Shown: one piece after another, positions 1-7,450 of the stretch
Layout of the letters: every line of letters starts with the position of its first letter
How positions within the stretch are numbered: position 1 is the first letter of the stretch
NCBI GenBank assembly: GCA_963657295.1
Contig: CAVKMX010000029.1
Location: forward strand, 1 to 20,760
Length of the DNA: 20,760 nt
DNA from: CAG-791 sp963657295
GTDB taxonomy: Bacteria; Bacillota; Clostridia; Lachnospirales; Lachnospiraceae
Direction: 5' to 3'
Translations under genes and position numbers: made by a program
Notes under the pieces: model-generated
What the model was told of the DNA's origin: nothing
Seen by the model: the letters and a program-made list of their open reading frames with translations, nothing else
Databases searched by the model: none

Positions 1-4
1 GTTG

Positions 5-33
5 ATTATATGGGAGTGTGTCCCTGCTGTCAA
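5..33 (-). promoter_or_regulatory. Consensus sigma-A promoter firing leftward out of the window
   Basis: Read on the minus strand, a perfect -35 TTGACA (28-33) is separated by exactly 17 bp from a perfect -10 TATAAT (5-10). The start site would fall at or just beyond the window edge. It lies downstream of ackA, so it should drive a separate unit to the left. In many Clostridia ackA is followed by a DUF177 gene and rpmF, so that is the likely target, but this is inference because the gene is outside the window. Confidence 0.8.
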
Positions 34-52
34 GCGTTTTTCTGCCGCCCGC

Positions 53-105
53 AGTGAGAACGTCCCCGGGACGGACAGCTCCGCCAGGACCCGTCACCGG
101 CGGGC
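53..105 (+). repeat. 53-bp intergenic repeat, left copy
   Basis: This copy begins AGTGAGAACG and ends CCGGCGGGC. It matches the reverse complement of 20687-20739 at 50 of 53 positions, with no gaps. The three differences are A/G transitions. It lies between the ackA stop codon and the leftward promoter at 5-33, outside any supported gene. It can form two small stems: CGTCC/GGACG at 61-65 and 69-73, and CCGCC/GGCGG at 81-85 and 99-103. I do not recognise it as a known RNA family or mobile element. Confidence 0.8.
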
Positions 106-163
106 GAATGAACTGCAGCTGCGTTTCCCGGCGCGCCGATCCGTGTCTGTCCCGCGGCTCATC

Positions 164-1372
164 TTATTCCGCGGATACGAGCTCCAGGGTCTCCTGTGCG
201 ATGGCGAGCTCCTCATTGGTGGGATACACGATCACCTTCACCTTGGACTCCGGCTTCGAAATCTCAGCGACAACGCCTCTGGCAGAGGCATTCTTCTCAT
301 CATCGAACTCGATGCCCAGATACGTCAGATAGCTGTAGATCAGCTTTCTGGACTCGACGTCGTTCTCACCGATGCCGGCTGTGAAGCAGATGACATCCAC
401 GCCGTTCATGGCAGCGGTGTATGCACCGATATACTTTGCCACACGATAGGCCCAGGCATCCAGTGCCAGTGCGGCCTTCTTGTCGCCCTCATGTCTTGCA
501 TTCCACAGATCGCGGAAATCCGAGGAAAGATTGCCGGACAGCGCATAGACGCCGGATTCCTTATTCAGAATCTGGTCCACCTCGTATGCCGTGATCTGCT
601 CCTTGCCGGCAATGTAATCCACAACGGCAGGATCCAGATCGCCGGAGCGGGTTCCCATGATCAGGCCCTCCAGAGGCGTGAGTCCCATCGAGGTGTCCAC
701 GCATTTGCCGTACTCCACTGCAGACACGGAGGCACCGTTCCCCAGATGGCAGACGATGGTCTTGAGCTCCTCCGGCTTTTTGCCGAGATACGCGGCCACT
801 GCCTTGGAAACATAGGAGTGGGATGTGCCGTGGAAGCCGTAGCGGCGAATCTTATACGCATCGTAATATTTCCACGGAATGGCATACATGTAGGCCTTGG
901 CCGGCATGGTCTGATGGAAGGCCGTGTCGAATACCGCCACCATGGGGGTGTCCGGCATCAGGGCCTGGCAGGCCAGAACGCCGGTCAGATTCGCCGGATT
1001 GTGCAGGGGAGCCAGATCCGAAACCTCACGGATGGCCTGAATGACCTCATCGTTGATGATCACGGACTTCGTAAACTTCTCGCCGCCGTGCACAATGCGA
1101 TGGCCGACCGCGCCGATCTCCTTCAGGGACCGGATGACGCCGGTTCCCACATCGGTCAGAGCATCCAGCACCAGGCTGATGGCCTTCTTGTGATCCTCGA
1201 TCTGTGTCTGCTGTTTGATCTTTCCGCTCTTTACGCGAAGATTCTCGTAGGTGATCGCGCCGTCAATGCCGATCCGCTCGCACAGACCCTTGGCGATGCA
1301 CTCGCTGGTCTGTGTATCGATCACCTGGAACTTCAGAGAAGAGCTTCCGCAGTTAATGACCAGAATATTCAT
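164..1372 (-). CDS. ackA: Acetate kinase
   Basis: AckA transfers phosphate between acetyl phosphate and ADP, giving acetate and ATP. It is the ATP-yielding last step of acetate fermentation in the cytosol. The 402-residue length is normal for the family. Hallmarks are the N-terminal NCGSSSLK phosphate loop (N7), RIVHGG with R92, the AVFDTAFH segment with D149, and YGFHGTSH with H181, followed by MGTRSGDLDP and a C-terminal TNEELAI containing the conserved glutamate. The ATG is preceded by AAGGA at good spacing. It follows pta after an 85-bp gap holding a small hairpin, so the two are probably cotranscribed from the pta promoter. The downstream 163 bp show no clear hairpin-plus-T-run terminator. 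Confidence 0.97.
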   Translation of the reverse strand: MNILVINCGSSSLKFQVIDTQTSECIAKGLCERIGIDGAITYENLRVKSGKIKQQTQIEDHKKAISLVLDALTDVGTGVIRSLKEIGAVGHRIVHGGEKFTKSVIINDEVIQAIREVSDLAPLHNPANLTGVLACQALMPDTPMVAVFDTAFHQTMPAKAYMYAIPWKYYDAYKIRRYGFHGTSHSYVSKAVAAYLGKKPEELKTIVCHLGNGASVSAVEYGKCVDTSMGLTPLEGLIMGTRSGDLDPAVVDYIAGKEQITAYEVDQILNKESGVYALSGNLSSDFRDLWNARHEGDKKAALALDAWAYRVAKYIGAYTAAMNGVDVICFTAGIGENDVESRKLIYSYLTYLGIEFDDEKNASARGVVAEISKPESKVKVIVYPTNEELAIAQETLELVSAE

Positions 1373-1405
1373 ACTATCCTTCTTTCTGTCCTTCTTCCGT
1401 ACCCG

Positions 1406-1432
1406 CGGACGGATTCCTGCCGAAACCGTCCG
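1406..1432 (-). other. Hairpin in the pta-ackA intercistronic gap
   Basis: Seven-bp perfect arms CGGACGG (1406-1412) and CCGTCCG (1426-1432) enclose an inner TTC/GAA extension after one T-T mismatch. No T-run follows on either strand, so it is not a typical intrinsic terminator. It may be an mRNA processing or stability element between the two cistrons. Confidence 0.5.
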
Positions 1433-1457
1433 GCCGCGCCTCGTATCTCTGCCGCAA

Positions 1458-2456
1458 TTACTGCGCCTGTACCGCCGTCAGAGCCACAACACCCACGATA
1501 TCCTGCCAGAAGCAGCCTCTGGAGAGGTCATTCACGGGTCTGGCAATGCCCTGCAGCATCGGGCCGTAGGCATCAGCCTTCGCCAGGCGCTGTACCAGCT
1601 TGTAGGCATTGTTGCCGCAGTCCAGGTTCGGGAACACCAGAATATTGGCGTGTCCGGCCACCTCGCTGCCCGGTGCCTTGGAGGCTGCAACAGAGGGAAC
1701 AATGGCCGCGTCCACCTGCAGCTCGCCGTCGCACACCAGCTCCGGATACTGCTCATGGGCGATGCGGACCGCATCCACTACCTTATCCACCAGCGCATGC
1801 TTGGCAGAGCCCTTGGTGGAGTGTGAAATGAAGGCAACCTTCGGATCGTCGGCCACCAGCTGCCGATAGCTCTTGCTGGAGGCATTCGCAATGTCCGCCA
1901 GCTGATCGGAGGTGGGATCCTGGTTCAGACCGGAATCTGCGAAAATAAAGGTGCCGTTATGACCGTACTCGCAGTTCGGAACATCCATAATAAAGAAGCC
2001 GGAGACCATCTTCGCATCCGGTGCCGTGCGCAGGATCTGCAGTGCGGGACGAAGCGTATTGGCCGTGGAATGGCAGGCGCCGGACACAAGGCCGTCTGCC
2101 TCGCCGTTCTTTACCATGATCACGCCGTAGGTCGTATAATCCGTCAGCAGAGTTTCCTTGGCCTTTTCCAGTGTCATTCCCTTGTTCTTGCGGATCTCAT
2201 AGAGGAGGTTGGCATATTTCTCCAGCTTCTCCGGGCTGTTCTGCGGGTCCACAATCACGGCATCCGCCACGTGTACGCCGTAGGATTTCGCATCGGCATG
2301 GATCTGCTCCGGATTGCCCAGCAGGATCAGTCTGGCGATCTTCTGGCTGAGAATCTCTGCGGCCGCACGAATGGTGCGTTCGTCCTCCGCCTCCGGCAAT
2401 ACGATGGTTTTCACATTCGCTTTCGCGCGTTCCTTAATTCCGTCAATGAATGACAT
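1458..2456 (-). CDS. pta: Phosphate acetyltransferase
   Basis: Pta converts acetyl-CoA and phosphate to acetyl phosphate and CoA, feeding AckA. At 332 residues it is the short single-domain type, without the N-terminal regulatory domains of long enterobacterial Pta. Family signatures are IVLPEAEDERTIRAA near the N-terminus, DGLVSGACHSTANTLRPAL in the middle, and the C-terminal GSEVAGHANILVFPNLDCGN with ARPVNDLSRGC. An in-frame ATG exists upstream at 2543, but the ATG at 2456 has a strong GGAGGAG site and matches the family's N-terminus. The upstream start would place the promoter and cre box inside the gene. Expected to be cotranscribed with ackA and under carbon-catabolite control. Confidence 0.96.
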   Translation of the reverse strand: MSFIDGIKERAKANVKTIVLPEAEDERTIRAAAEILSQKIARLILLGNPEQIHADAKSYGVHVADAVIVDPQNSPEKLEKYANLLYEIRKNKGMTLEKAKETLLTDYTTYGVIMVKNGEADGLVSGACHSTANTLRPALQILRTAPDAKMVSGFFIMDVPNCEYGHNGTFIFADSGLNQDPTSDQLADIANASSKSYRQLVADDPKVAFISHSTKGSAKHALVDKVVDAVRIAHEQYPELVCDGELQVDAAIVPSVAASKAPGSEVAGHANILVFPNLDCGNNAYKLVQRLAKADAYGPMLQGIARPVNDLSRGCFWQDIVGVVALTAVQAQ

Positions 2457-2501
2457 GGCTTCTCTCTCCTCCTTGCAAACGGTTGCACCTTCTCTTTCCT
2501 G

Positions 2502-2515
2502 TGAAAGCGCTTCCA
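2502..2515 (-). promoter_or_regulatory. cre box (CcpA operator) at the pta start site
   Basis: The minus strand reads TGGAAGCGCTTTCA, a full match to the catabolite-responsive element pattern TGNAANCGNTNNCA. It begins at the last base of the pta -10 box and covers the predicted transcription start near 2508. At that position CcpA binding would be expected to repress. In B. subtilis, the pta and ackA cre sites lie upstream of the promoter and activate. The match is seen directly; the regulatory sign is inferred from position. Confidence 0.75.
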
Positions 2516-2543
2516 TTATATCGTCACAAAATAGGGCATTCAA
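2515..2543 (-). promoter_or_regulatory. pta-ackA promoter
   Basis: The minus strand carries -35 TTGAAT (2538-2543), a 17-bp spacer, and a perfect -10 TATAAT (2515-2520). The predicted start near 2508 gives a leader of about 50 nt before the pta ATG. A further TTGACA occurs at 2554-2559 but has no -10 box at suitable spacing. The promoter sits in the 113-bp gap after sigH, giving pta-ackA their own transcription even if upstream transcripts read through. Confidence 0.8.
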
Positions 2544-2569
2544 GAGGAAACTGTGTCAACTTTTTAACG

Positions 2570-3214
2570 TCAAAACTTTAACAGCCGCCGCACCTTCGCC
2601 TTGATCCGCTGCAGCGCATTGTCCGTGGATTTCGGGTCCTTTCCCAGCTTCTCCGCGATGGCAATGTAGTCCCAATCCGCCAGATACAGCTCCAGCACCT
2701 CCCGTTCCATGGGGCTGAGCACCTCATGGATGTCCTTCTCCAGCTCGCGTCCGCTTTCCTCCAGAATGTACCGGTTCTCCGGGTCCTCCTCCTCCGAGGC
2801 CAGCATGGTCAGGCAGCTCTCCCCCGTGCGGTATGCATCCGGCCGTTCCCCGCCGTCCGTCTCCTTCCGGGACATCAGGACGGCATCGTAGGAGACGGCC
2901 TCGTTCAGCGGCTGATGCTTTTTCCTTCCCGCCGCCTCGATGGCTGCGTACAGCTGCCGCGTGATGCACAGGCCGGCAAAGGTGGCGAAGGAGGTTCCCT
3001 TCTGCGCGTCGTAATCGCGCAGGGCCTTGAACAGCCCCAGCATCCCCTCCTGGATCAGATCCTCCCGGTCTCCGCCGTCGGGCAGATAGAGCTTCGACGC
3101 CTTGCTGCGGACCAGGCCCTTATATTTCTCCATGAGAAAATCAGTCGCAGCGGAATCTCCGCCGCGACTGATGACAATCAGCTCTTCATCTGCAGTATCT
3201 TCAAAATGCCGCAC
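2570..3214 (-). CDS. sigH: RNA polymerase sigma factor, SigH (sigma-30) type
   Basis: This is a 214-residue sigma-70 family factor. Region 2 spans roughly residues 10-110, with DREDLIQEGMLGLFKALRDYD and the following TFAGLCITRQL helix. Region 4 is C-terminal, from LSPMEREVLELYLADWDY through KSTDNALQRIKAKV, a SigH-like recognition helix. In Bacillota, SigH directs transition-phase, competence or early sporulation genes; its targets here cannot be read from the window. The start is GTG at 3214, preceded by AGAGGAG with 6-7 nt spacing, and it overlaps the rlmB TAG stop by one base. The order cysE-cysS-mrnC-rlmB-sigH matches the Bacillus arrangement, although the rae1/yacP gene is absent. No terminator follows it. 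Confidence 0.92.
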   Translation of the reverse strand: MRHFEDTADEELIVISRGGDSAATDFLMEKYKGLVRSKASKLYLPDGGDREDLIQEGMLGLFKALRDYDAQKGTSFATFAGLCITRQLYAAIEAAGRKKHQPLNEAVSYDAVLMSRKETDGGERPDAYRTGESCLTMLASEEEDPENRYILEESGRELEKDIHEVLSPMEREVLELYLADWDYIAIAEKLGKDPKSTDNALQRIKAKVRRLLKF

Positions 3215-4188
3215 TATACACTCCTCTGGCGCAGGATCTCATAGGACAGCACCCCCATCGCAACCGATGCGTTCAGGGAATTGATCTGTCCCCTCTGCGG
3301 AATGGACGCGATGATGTCGCACTTCTCCTTGACCAGCCGGGAGACTCCGTCCCCCTCATTGCCGATGACCAGTCCGATGGAGCCCACCAGGTTCTGCCTC
3401 GTCATCGGCTCGCCGTCCATGTCTGCGCAGACGAACCACATTCCCCTGCCCTTGAGCTCCTCAATGGTGGCACTCAGATTGGTCACCTTGGCGACCGGCG
3501 TATAATTCAAGGCCCCCGCCGAGGCCTTGGCCACCGTCGCCGTCAGGCCGACCGCGCGGTCCTTCGGAATGATGACGCCGTGGGCGCCGACAATGTTCGC
3601 CGTCCGGATGATGGCTCCCAGATTGTGCGGATCCTCAATGTTGTCCAGCAGGATGAAGAAGGGATCCTCCTTCCTCTCCTCCGCCAGTGCGAACATATCC
3701 TCGATCTCGGCATAGTGATACGCCGCGATCACGGCGATCACGCCCTGGTGGCTTCCGGTCTCCGACATCTGATCCAGCCGTTCCCGGGAGACATATTTGA
3801 TCGGCGTCCCTGCCTTTGCGGCTGCGCGCTTGATGGTGTTGACCGCACCGTCCTGACACCCGTCCAGCACATACAGCCGGTCCACCGTCCGACCGCTCCG
3901 AAACGCCTCGGTGACCGCATTTCTTCCCTCCGCGCGGCTCTCGTTCTCTCCGATCACGATGTTGTCGTCCAGCTTGTAGTTCACATAGGAATCCGCATCC
4001 TTCTTCGCATCCTTTTTCGCATTCTGCCCGCGGCTTCCCCTGCGGCGGCTCCCCTGCTTTTTCACTTCCTGTCCGTCGGTGCCCGCCTTTTCCGTCTTCT
4101 TCTGTCCCTTCTTGATCCCGGCTTCCCTGTCTGCCTGCTGCTGCTCCGCATATTTACGGTTCGAAAGCCTGTGCCCGTTTCTGTCCAT
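3214..4188 (-). CDS. rlmB: 23S rRNA (guanosine-2'-O)-methyltransferase, TrmH/RlmB family
   Basis: This is a SPOUT-class RNA 2'-O-methyltransferase. Residues 1 to about 75 form a hydrophilic Lys/Arg/Gly-rich extension. Then come a substrate-binding domain starting at RAEGRNAVTEAFRSG and the SPOUT domain, with NIEDPHNLGAIIRTAN (motif 1), LVIGNEGDGVSRLV (motif 2) and SIPQRGQINSLNASVAMG (motif 3), which form the knotted S-adenosylmethionine site. RlmB modifies a conserved G in domain V of 23S rRNA; the exact target here is inferred from family. The ATG is preceded by AAGGAAG and lies 21 bp after mrnC. The basic N-terminal extension makes it longer than the usual 245-250 residues. Confidence 0.93.
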   Translation of the reverse strand: MDRNGHRLSNRKYAEQQQADREAGIKKGQKKTEKAGTDGQEVKKQGSRRRGSRGQNAKKDAKKDADSYVNYKLDDNIVIGENESRAEGRNAVTEAFRSGRTVDRLYVLDGCQDGAVNTIKRAAAKAGTPIKYVSRERLDQMSETGSHQGVIAVIAAYHYAEIEDMFALAEERKEDPFFILLDNIEDPHNLGAIIRTANIVGAHGVIIPKDRAVGLTATVAKASAGALNYTPVAKVTNLSATIEELKGRGMWFVCADMDGEPMTRQNLVGSIGLVIGNEGDGVSRLVKEKCDIIASIPQRGQINSLNASVAMGVLSYEILRQRSV

Positions 4189-4209
4189 CCCGTATTCTTC
4201 CTTTTTCCT

Positions 4210-4719
4210 TTATTTCTTCCAATCCATTCCGGCCCTCTGCATTCCCTCCTGCAGGAGCTCCAGGAAGCGTCCGGTCCTGTCCTGCAGGTACAGATATCCG
4301 CACAGCGTCTCCAGTGCGGTTGCCTTGAGATACTCGTCCATGCTGGCATTCCTGGCATGATGTCCCGGATTGGCGTTCAGCCCCCTGTGGTAAACCCGTT
4401 CCTCCTCCGGGGTGAGGAGCTCCCGGATGGCATCGCCGATCCTGGCCTGCGCCCTGGCCGACACCAGTCTCCCCGTTGCATCATGGAGCTTCTGCGCCTG
4501 CCGGTTTCCCTTTGAGACCACAATGGTCCGGACGATTGCCGAATAAATGCCGTCTCCCAGAAAGGCCAGGGCAAGCGGGGAATAGGTTCGGATATCCGCC
4601 GCCTTCTGCGGGAACACCGTCAGAATCTCCCGGCGGAAATTCTGCCCCGGCAGCTGCCCCTCTTCCGGAATCTCCCGCGCACTCTCCGGCGCGCCGGCCT
4701 GACTCAGATTTTCTTCCAT
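4210..4719 (-). CDS. mrnC: Mini-ribonuclease III
   Basis: Mini-III is an RNase III catalytic domain without the double-stranded RNA-binding domain. In B. subtilis it matures the ends of 23S rRNA. This copy has 169 residues; the first 40 are a variable hydrophilic lead. The core begins at YSPLALAFLGDGIYS, where D56 is the conserved acidic residue, and continues through HDATGRLVSARAQA and KATALETLCGYLYL, which holds the second acidic site. The ATG has AGGGG four bases upstream and overlaps the end of cysS by 16 bp, implying translational coupling. Mini-III sits next to cysS in many Bacillota, which supports the call. Confidence 0.93.
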   Translation of the reverse strand: MEENLSQAGAPESAREIPEEGQLPGQNFRREILTVFPQKAADIRTYSPLALAFLGDGIYSAIVRTIVVSKGNRQAQKLHDATGRLVSARAQARIGDAIRELLTPEEERVYHRGLNANPGHHARNASMDEYLKATALETLCGYLYLQDRTGRFLELLQEGMQRAGMDWKK

Positions 4720-6140
4720 TTCACCCCTTCGCGAGTGTCTTCGAGCACAATGCCCTTTGCCTTCAGTTCGTCACGGATTGCATCGGCTCCGGCATAATCC
4801 TTTGCCTTCTTCGCCGCTGTGCGCCGGGCGATCATTTCCTCGATCCAGGCCGTCTCATCCTCCGTGGCACTGCTCTTCTTTTCTGTAATCAGCCCCAGCA
4901 CATCGCAGAGCTCTCCCAGCTCCTTCTTGAGGCTCTTCATCAGTTCCGCCGAGGAGCTCTCGGAAACGCCGGTATTGATCACCTTCACCAGATCGAAAAT
5001 GCCGGCCAGCGCATCGGCCGTGTTGAAATCATCATCCATGGCCTTTTCGAACTCGGCCCGGCAGCCTTCTGCCTCCTCCAGCACCTTCCGCTCCGCGTCC
5101 GTCACGGCTGCTCCGTTCCCGGCCTTTTCGGCATTGGCCAGCCGGAAATTCAGATTCTCCATGCAGTTCACGATGCGCTCATACGAGGCTCTTGCCGACT
5201 CCATCAGCTCCGCCGAGAAATTCAGCGGGCTCCGGTAATGGGCGCTCAGCATCAGATACCGCAGAATCTGCGGATCATATTGAGCATCAATGTCCCGCAC
5301 GGTTTTGAAATTGCCGAGTGACTTGGACATCTTATGGTTGTCGATGTTCAGGAAGGCATTGTGCATCCAATAGTGGACAAACGGCTTTCCGTTTGCACAC
5401 TCCGACTGCGCAATTTCATTCTCATGATGCGGGAAGATGAGGTCCTCCCCGCCTGCATGGATGTCAATGGTCTCCCCCAGATACTTGCGCGACATCACCG
5501 AGCATTCGATGTGCCACCCGGGGCGTCCCTGGCACCAGGGGGATTCCCAGAAGGGCTCGCCCTCCTTCTTGGGCTTCCAGAGAACGAAATCCAGCGGATC
5601 CCTTTTCTGATCCTCTCCGGACACGGCAATTCCCCGCATGTTGAACTGAAGGTCGTTCAGATTCTTGTGGGAGAGCTTTCCGTAGCTCCGATCCTGCCGC
5701 ACGGAGAAATAAACCGTTCCGTCCTCGACCGCATACGCATAACCCTTGTCGATCAGCGTCTGGATCATGTCGATCATTCCCTGAATTTCCTGCGTGGCCT
5801 GCGGATGCGTCGTGGCCGGCCGCACATTCAGGTCTGCCATGTCCTTTTTGCATTCCCTGATATAGCGCTCCGAGATGACGGCGGAGTCCACGCCCTCCTC
5901 GTTTGCCTTTTTGATGATCTTATCGTCTACATCCGTGAAGTTGGAGACGTAATTCACCTGATAGCCCTTGTATTCAAAATAACGGCGAACGGTATCGAAC
6001 ACGATCATGGGCCGCGCGTTGCCGATGTGGATCAGGTTGTATACCGTGGGGCCGCAGACATACATGCTGACCTTTCCTTCCTCGATCGGCTTGAATTCCT
6101 CCAGTCTCTTGGTCTCGGTATTGTAGATTTCAATTGCCAT
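4704..6140 (-). CDS. cysS: Cysteine-tRNA ligase
   Basis: CysRS charges tRNA-Cys with cysteine using ATP. The 478-residue length is typical. Class I signatures are HIGN at 38-41 and KMSKS at 270-274. The four zinc ligands used for cysteine recognition are visible: C29 in YVCGPTVYN, C213 in HIECSVMS, and H238 and E242 in DLIFPHHENE. The C-terminal anticodon-binding domain ends in WKKI. The start codon lies inside the end of cysE, overlapping by 11 bp, and the 3' end overlaps mrnC. Supply of cysteine (CysE) and its use (CysS) are thus coupled in one transcript. In Bacillus this region is controlled by a tRNA-Cys T-box; I saw no T-box in the short gaps upstream. Confidence 0.98.
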   Translation of the reverse strand: MAIEIYNTETKRLEEFKPIEEGKVSMYVCGPTVYNLIHIGNARPMIVFDTVRRYFEYKGYQVNYVSNFTDVDDKIIKKANEEGVDSAVISERYIRECKKDMADLNVRPATTHPQATQEIQGMIDMIQTLIDKGYAYAVEDGTVYFSVRQDRSYGKLSHKNLNDLQFNMRGIAVSGEDQKRDPLDFVLWKPKKEGEPFWESPWCQGRPGWHIECSVMSRKYLGETIDIHAGGEDLIFPHHENEIAQSECANGKPFVHYWMHNAFLNIDNHKMSKSLGNFKTVRDIDAQYDPQILRYLMLSAHYRSPLNFSAELMESARASYERIVNCMENLNFRLANAEKAGNGAAVTDAERKVLEEAEGCRAEFEKAMDDDFNTADALAGIFDLVKVINTGVSESSSAELMKSLKKELGELCDVLGLITEKKSSATEDETAWIEEMIARRTAAKKAKDYAGADAIRDELKAKGIVLEDTREGVKWKKI

Positions 6141-6840
6141 GTTTCCCTGCCTCCCGTTTCCTTTGCTGTGCCTTCAGTTCACGGATCTCATCCTGCAGCG
6201 CGATCAGCTGATTGGTAAGCGCCGTCTGACCGCGGTTGAGACACTCGATGTCGATCCGCACCGGATCCGGAAAATTGACCTGATCCAGATCGTCGCATCC
6301 GCTTCCCAGCTTCGAATTCCCGGAGAAGGTCTTGACCACCCGCCCGGGAATGCCCACAACCGTGGAATTGGCCGGCACCTCCTGCAGAACAACGCTTCCT
6401 GCCGCGATGCGGCAATTGTCTCCGATCCGGAAGGACCCCAGAACCTTGGCACCGGCGCCGACCAGCACATTGTTGCCCAGCGTCGGATGGCGCTTGCCCT
6501 GCTCCTTGCCGGTACCTCCCAGCGTTACGCCCTGGTACAGCGTACAGTTGTCACCGATGACGGTCGTCTCACCGATGACAACGCCGGTTCCGTGATCGAT
6601 GAACAGGCCCTTTCCGATCTGCGCACCGGGATGAATCTCGATGCGCGTCTTCCGTGCACTTCTCTGGGAGATCCAGCGGGCCCGGAAAAAATGTCCCTTC
6701 AGGTACTGCCGGTGCGCTCTCCGGTACGCCAGAATCGCCCAGAAGCTCGGGTACAGGAAAACCTCCCAGATGCTGTGCAGCGCCGGGTCCCTGTCCTTTA
6801 TGATCGCTATTTCTTCTCTTATTGTCTGTATCATCCCCAT
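6130..6840 (-). CDS. cysE: Serine O-acetyltransferase
   Basis: CysE acetylates L-serine with acetyl-CoA to O-acetylserine, the first committed step of cysteine synthesis. This is a 236-residue left-handed beta-helix enzyme. An N-terminal helical part containing RDPALHSIWEVFLYPSFWA leads into hexapeptide repeats from about residue 65 to 165. Within these are DHGTGVVIGETTVIGDN, with the catalytic histidine region, and GGTGKEQGKRHPTLGNNV. The last 45 residues are charged and probably coiled-coil. The ATG at 6840 has AAGGA 9 nt upstream; a second ATG at 6834 is possible. The gene starts 42 bp after ispF and overlaps cysS by 11 bp. Confidence 0.95.
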   Translation of the reverse strand: MGMIQTIREEIAIIKDRDPALHSIWEVFLYPSFWAILAYRRAHRQYLKGHFFRARWISQRSARKTRIEIHPGAQIGKGLFIDHGTGVVIGETTVIGDNCTLYQGVTLGGTGKEQGKRHPTLGNNVLVGAGAKVLGSFRIGDNCRIAAGSVVLQEVPANSTVVGIPGRVVKTFSGNSKLGSGCDDLDQVNFPDPVRIDIECLNRGQTALTNQLIALQDEIRELKAQQRKREAGKHGN

Positions 6841-6882
6841 AGAGGGTCTTCCTTACCTGCAATTCCGACAGCCGCTCCGATG

Positions 6883-7434
6883 TCACTGCTGACAGCCGGG
6901 GCAGCCCCCGCAGCCGCCCATTCCCTCGGTGTTCAGTGCGATCTGCTGTGCAATCAGGTCCCTCGGGGAGGTCAGAAGGCACACTGCCTCGGCGGCAATA
7001 CCCTCCCCCCGTCCGGTGAAGCCAAGGTGCTCCTCGGTGGTTGCCTTGACGCTGACCTGCTCCGTCTCCAGCTGCAGGGCAGCCGCGATGTTCCTGCGCA
7101 TCGCATCGATATACGGCCGCATCTTCGGGGCCTGCGCGATGATGGTGGCATCGATGTTCTCGATGAGAAATCCCCGCTCCGCAAGGAGCTCCCCGACTCT
7201 CACCAGGAGCTTTACAGAGTCCGCTCCCTCCCAGGCCGGGTCAGAGTCCGGAAACCATTGCCCGATATCTCCCAGAGCTGCCGCACCCAGCAGCGCATCC
7301 ATAACGGCATGGAGCAGCACATCCGCATCCGAATGCCCCAGAAGGCCCTTTTCATACGGAATCTCCACACCGCCGATGATGCATCTGCGGCCCTCCGTCA
7401 ATCTGTGCACATCATAACCTGTACCAACCCGCAT
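6883..7434 (-). CDS. ispF: 2-C-methyl-D-erythritol 2,4-cyclodiphosphate synthase with a cysteine tail
   Basis: IspF cyclises CDP-methylerythritol 2-phosphate in the MEP (non-mevalonate) isoprenoid pathway. Metal ligands are visible as D8 and H10 in GTGYDVH and H42 in DVLLHAVMD. The core continues with GDIGQWFPDSDP, IDATIIAQAPKM and KATTEEHLGFTGRGEGIAAEA, ending near residue 157. The family is normally about 155-160 residues. This protein runs to 183, and the extra tail ends in GMGGCGGCPGCQQ, a C-x2-C-x2-C cluster (C175, C178, C181). The tail's role is unknown. The gene starts 16 bp after the AICAR transformylase stop codon. Confidence 0.95.
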   Translation of the reverse strand: MRVGTGYDVHRLTEGRRCIIGGVEIPYEKGLLGHSDADVLLHAVMDALLGAAALGDIGQWFPDSDPAWEGADSVKLLVRVGELLAERGFLIENIDATIIAQAPKMRPYIDAMRRNIAAALQLETEQVSVKATTEEHLGFTGRGEGIAAEAVCLLTSPRDLIAQQIALNTEGMGGCGGCPGCQQ

Positions 7435-7450
7435 GTCGTATCTCCGTCTC

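Noticed and set aside
53..105. Intrinsic terminator of ackA within the left repeat
   Set aside because: The CGTCC/GGACG hairpin is followed on the minus strand only by TTCTC, not a T-run, and the same sequence occurs upstream of a promoter at the other end in the opposite sense.
120..132. 12-bp match GCGTTTCCCGGC shared by 121-132 and 20612-20623
   Set aside because: It lies near both 53-bp repeats but in the wrong relative orientation and spacing to be part of them, and one copy is inside a promoter spacer. Probably chance in GC-rich sequence.
2..1831. 609-codon plus-strand open frame spanning the complements of ackA and pta
   Set aside because: It runs antisense across two well-supported genes and their gap, shows no family motif, and is explained by codon composition of the opposite strand.
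2554..2559. Perfect TTGACA upstream of pta as the main -35 box
   Set aside because: It is 33 bp from the TATAAT, and no other -10-like hexamer lies at 16-18 bp. The TTGAAT at 2538-2543 has the correct 17-bp spacing.
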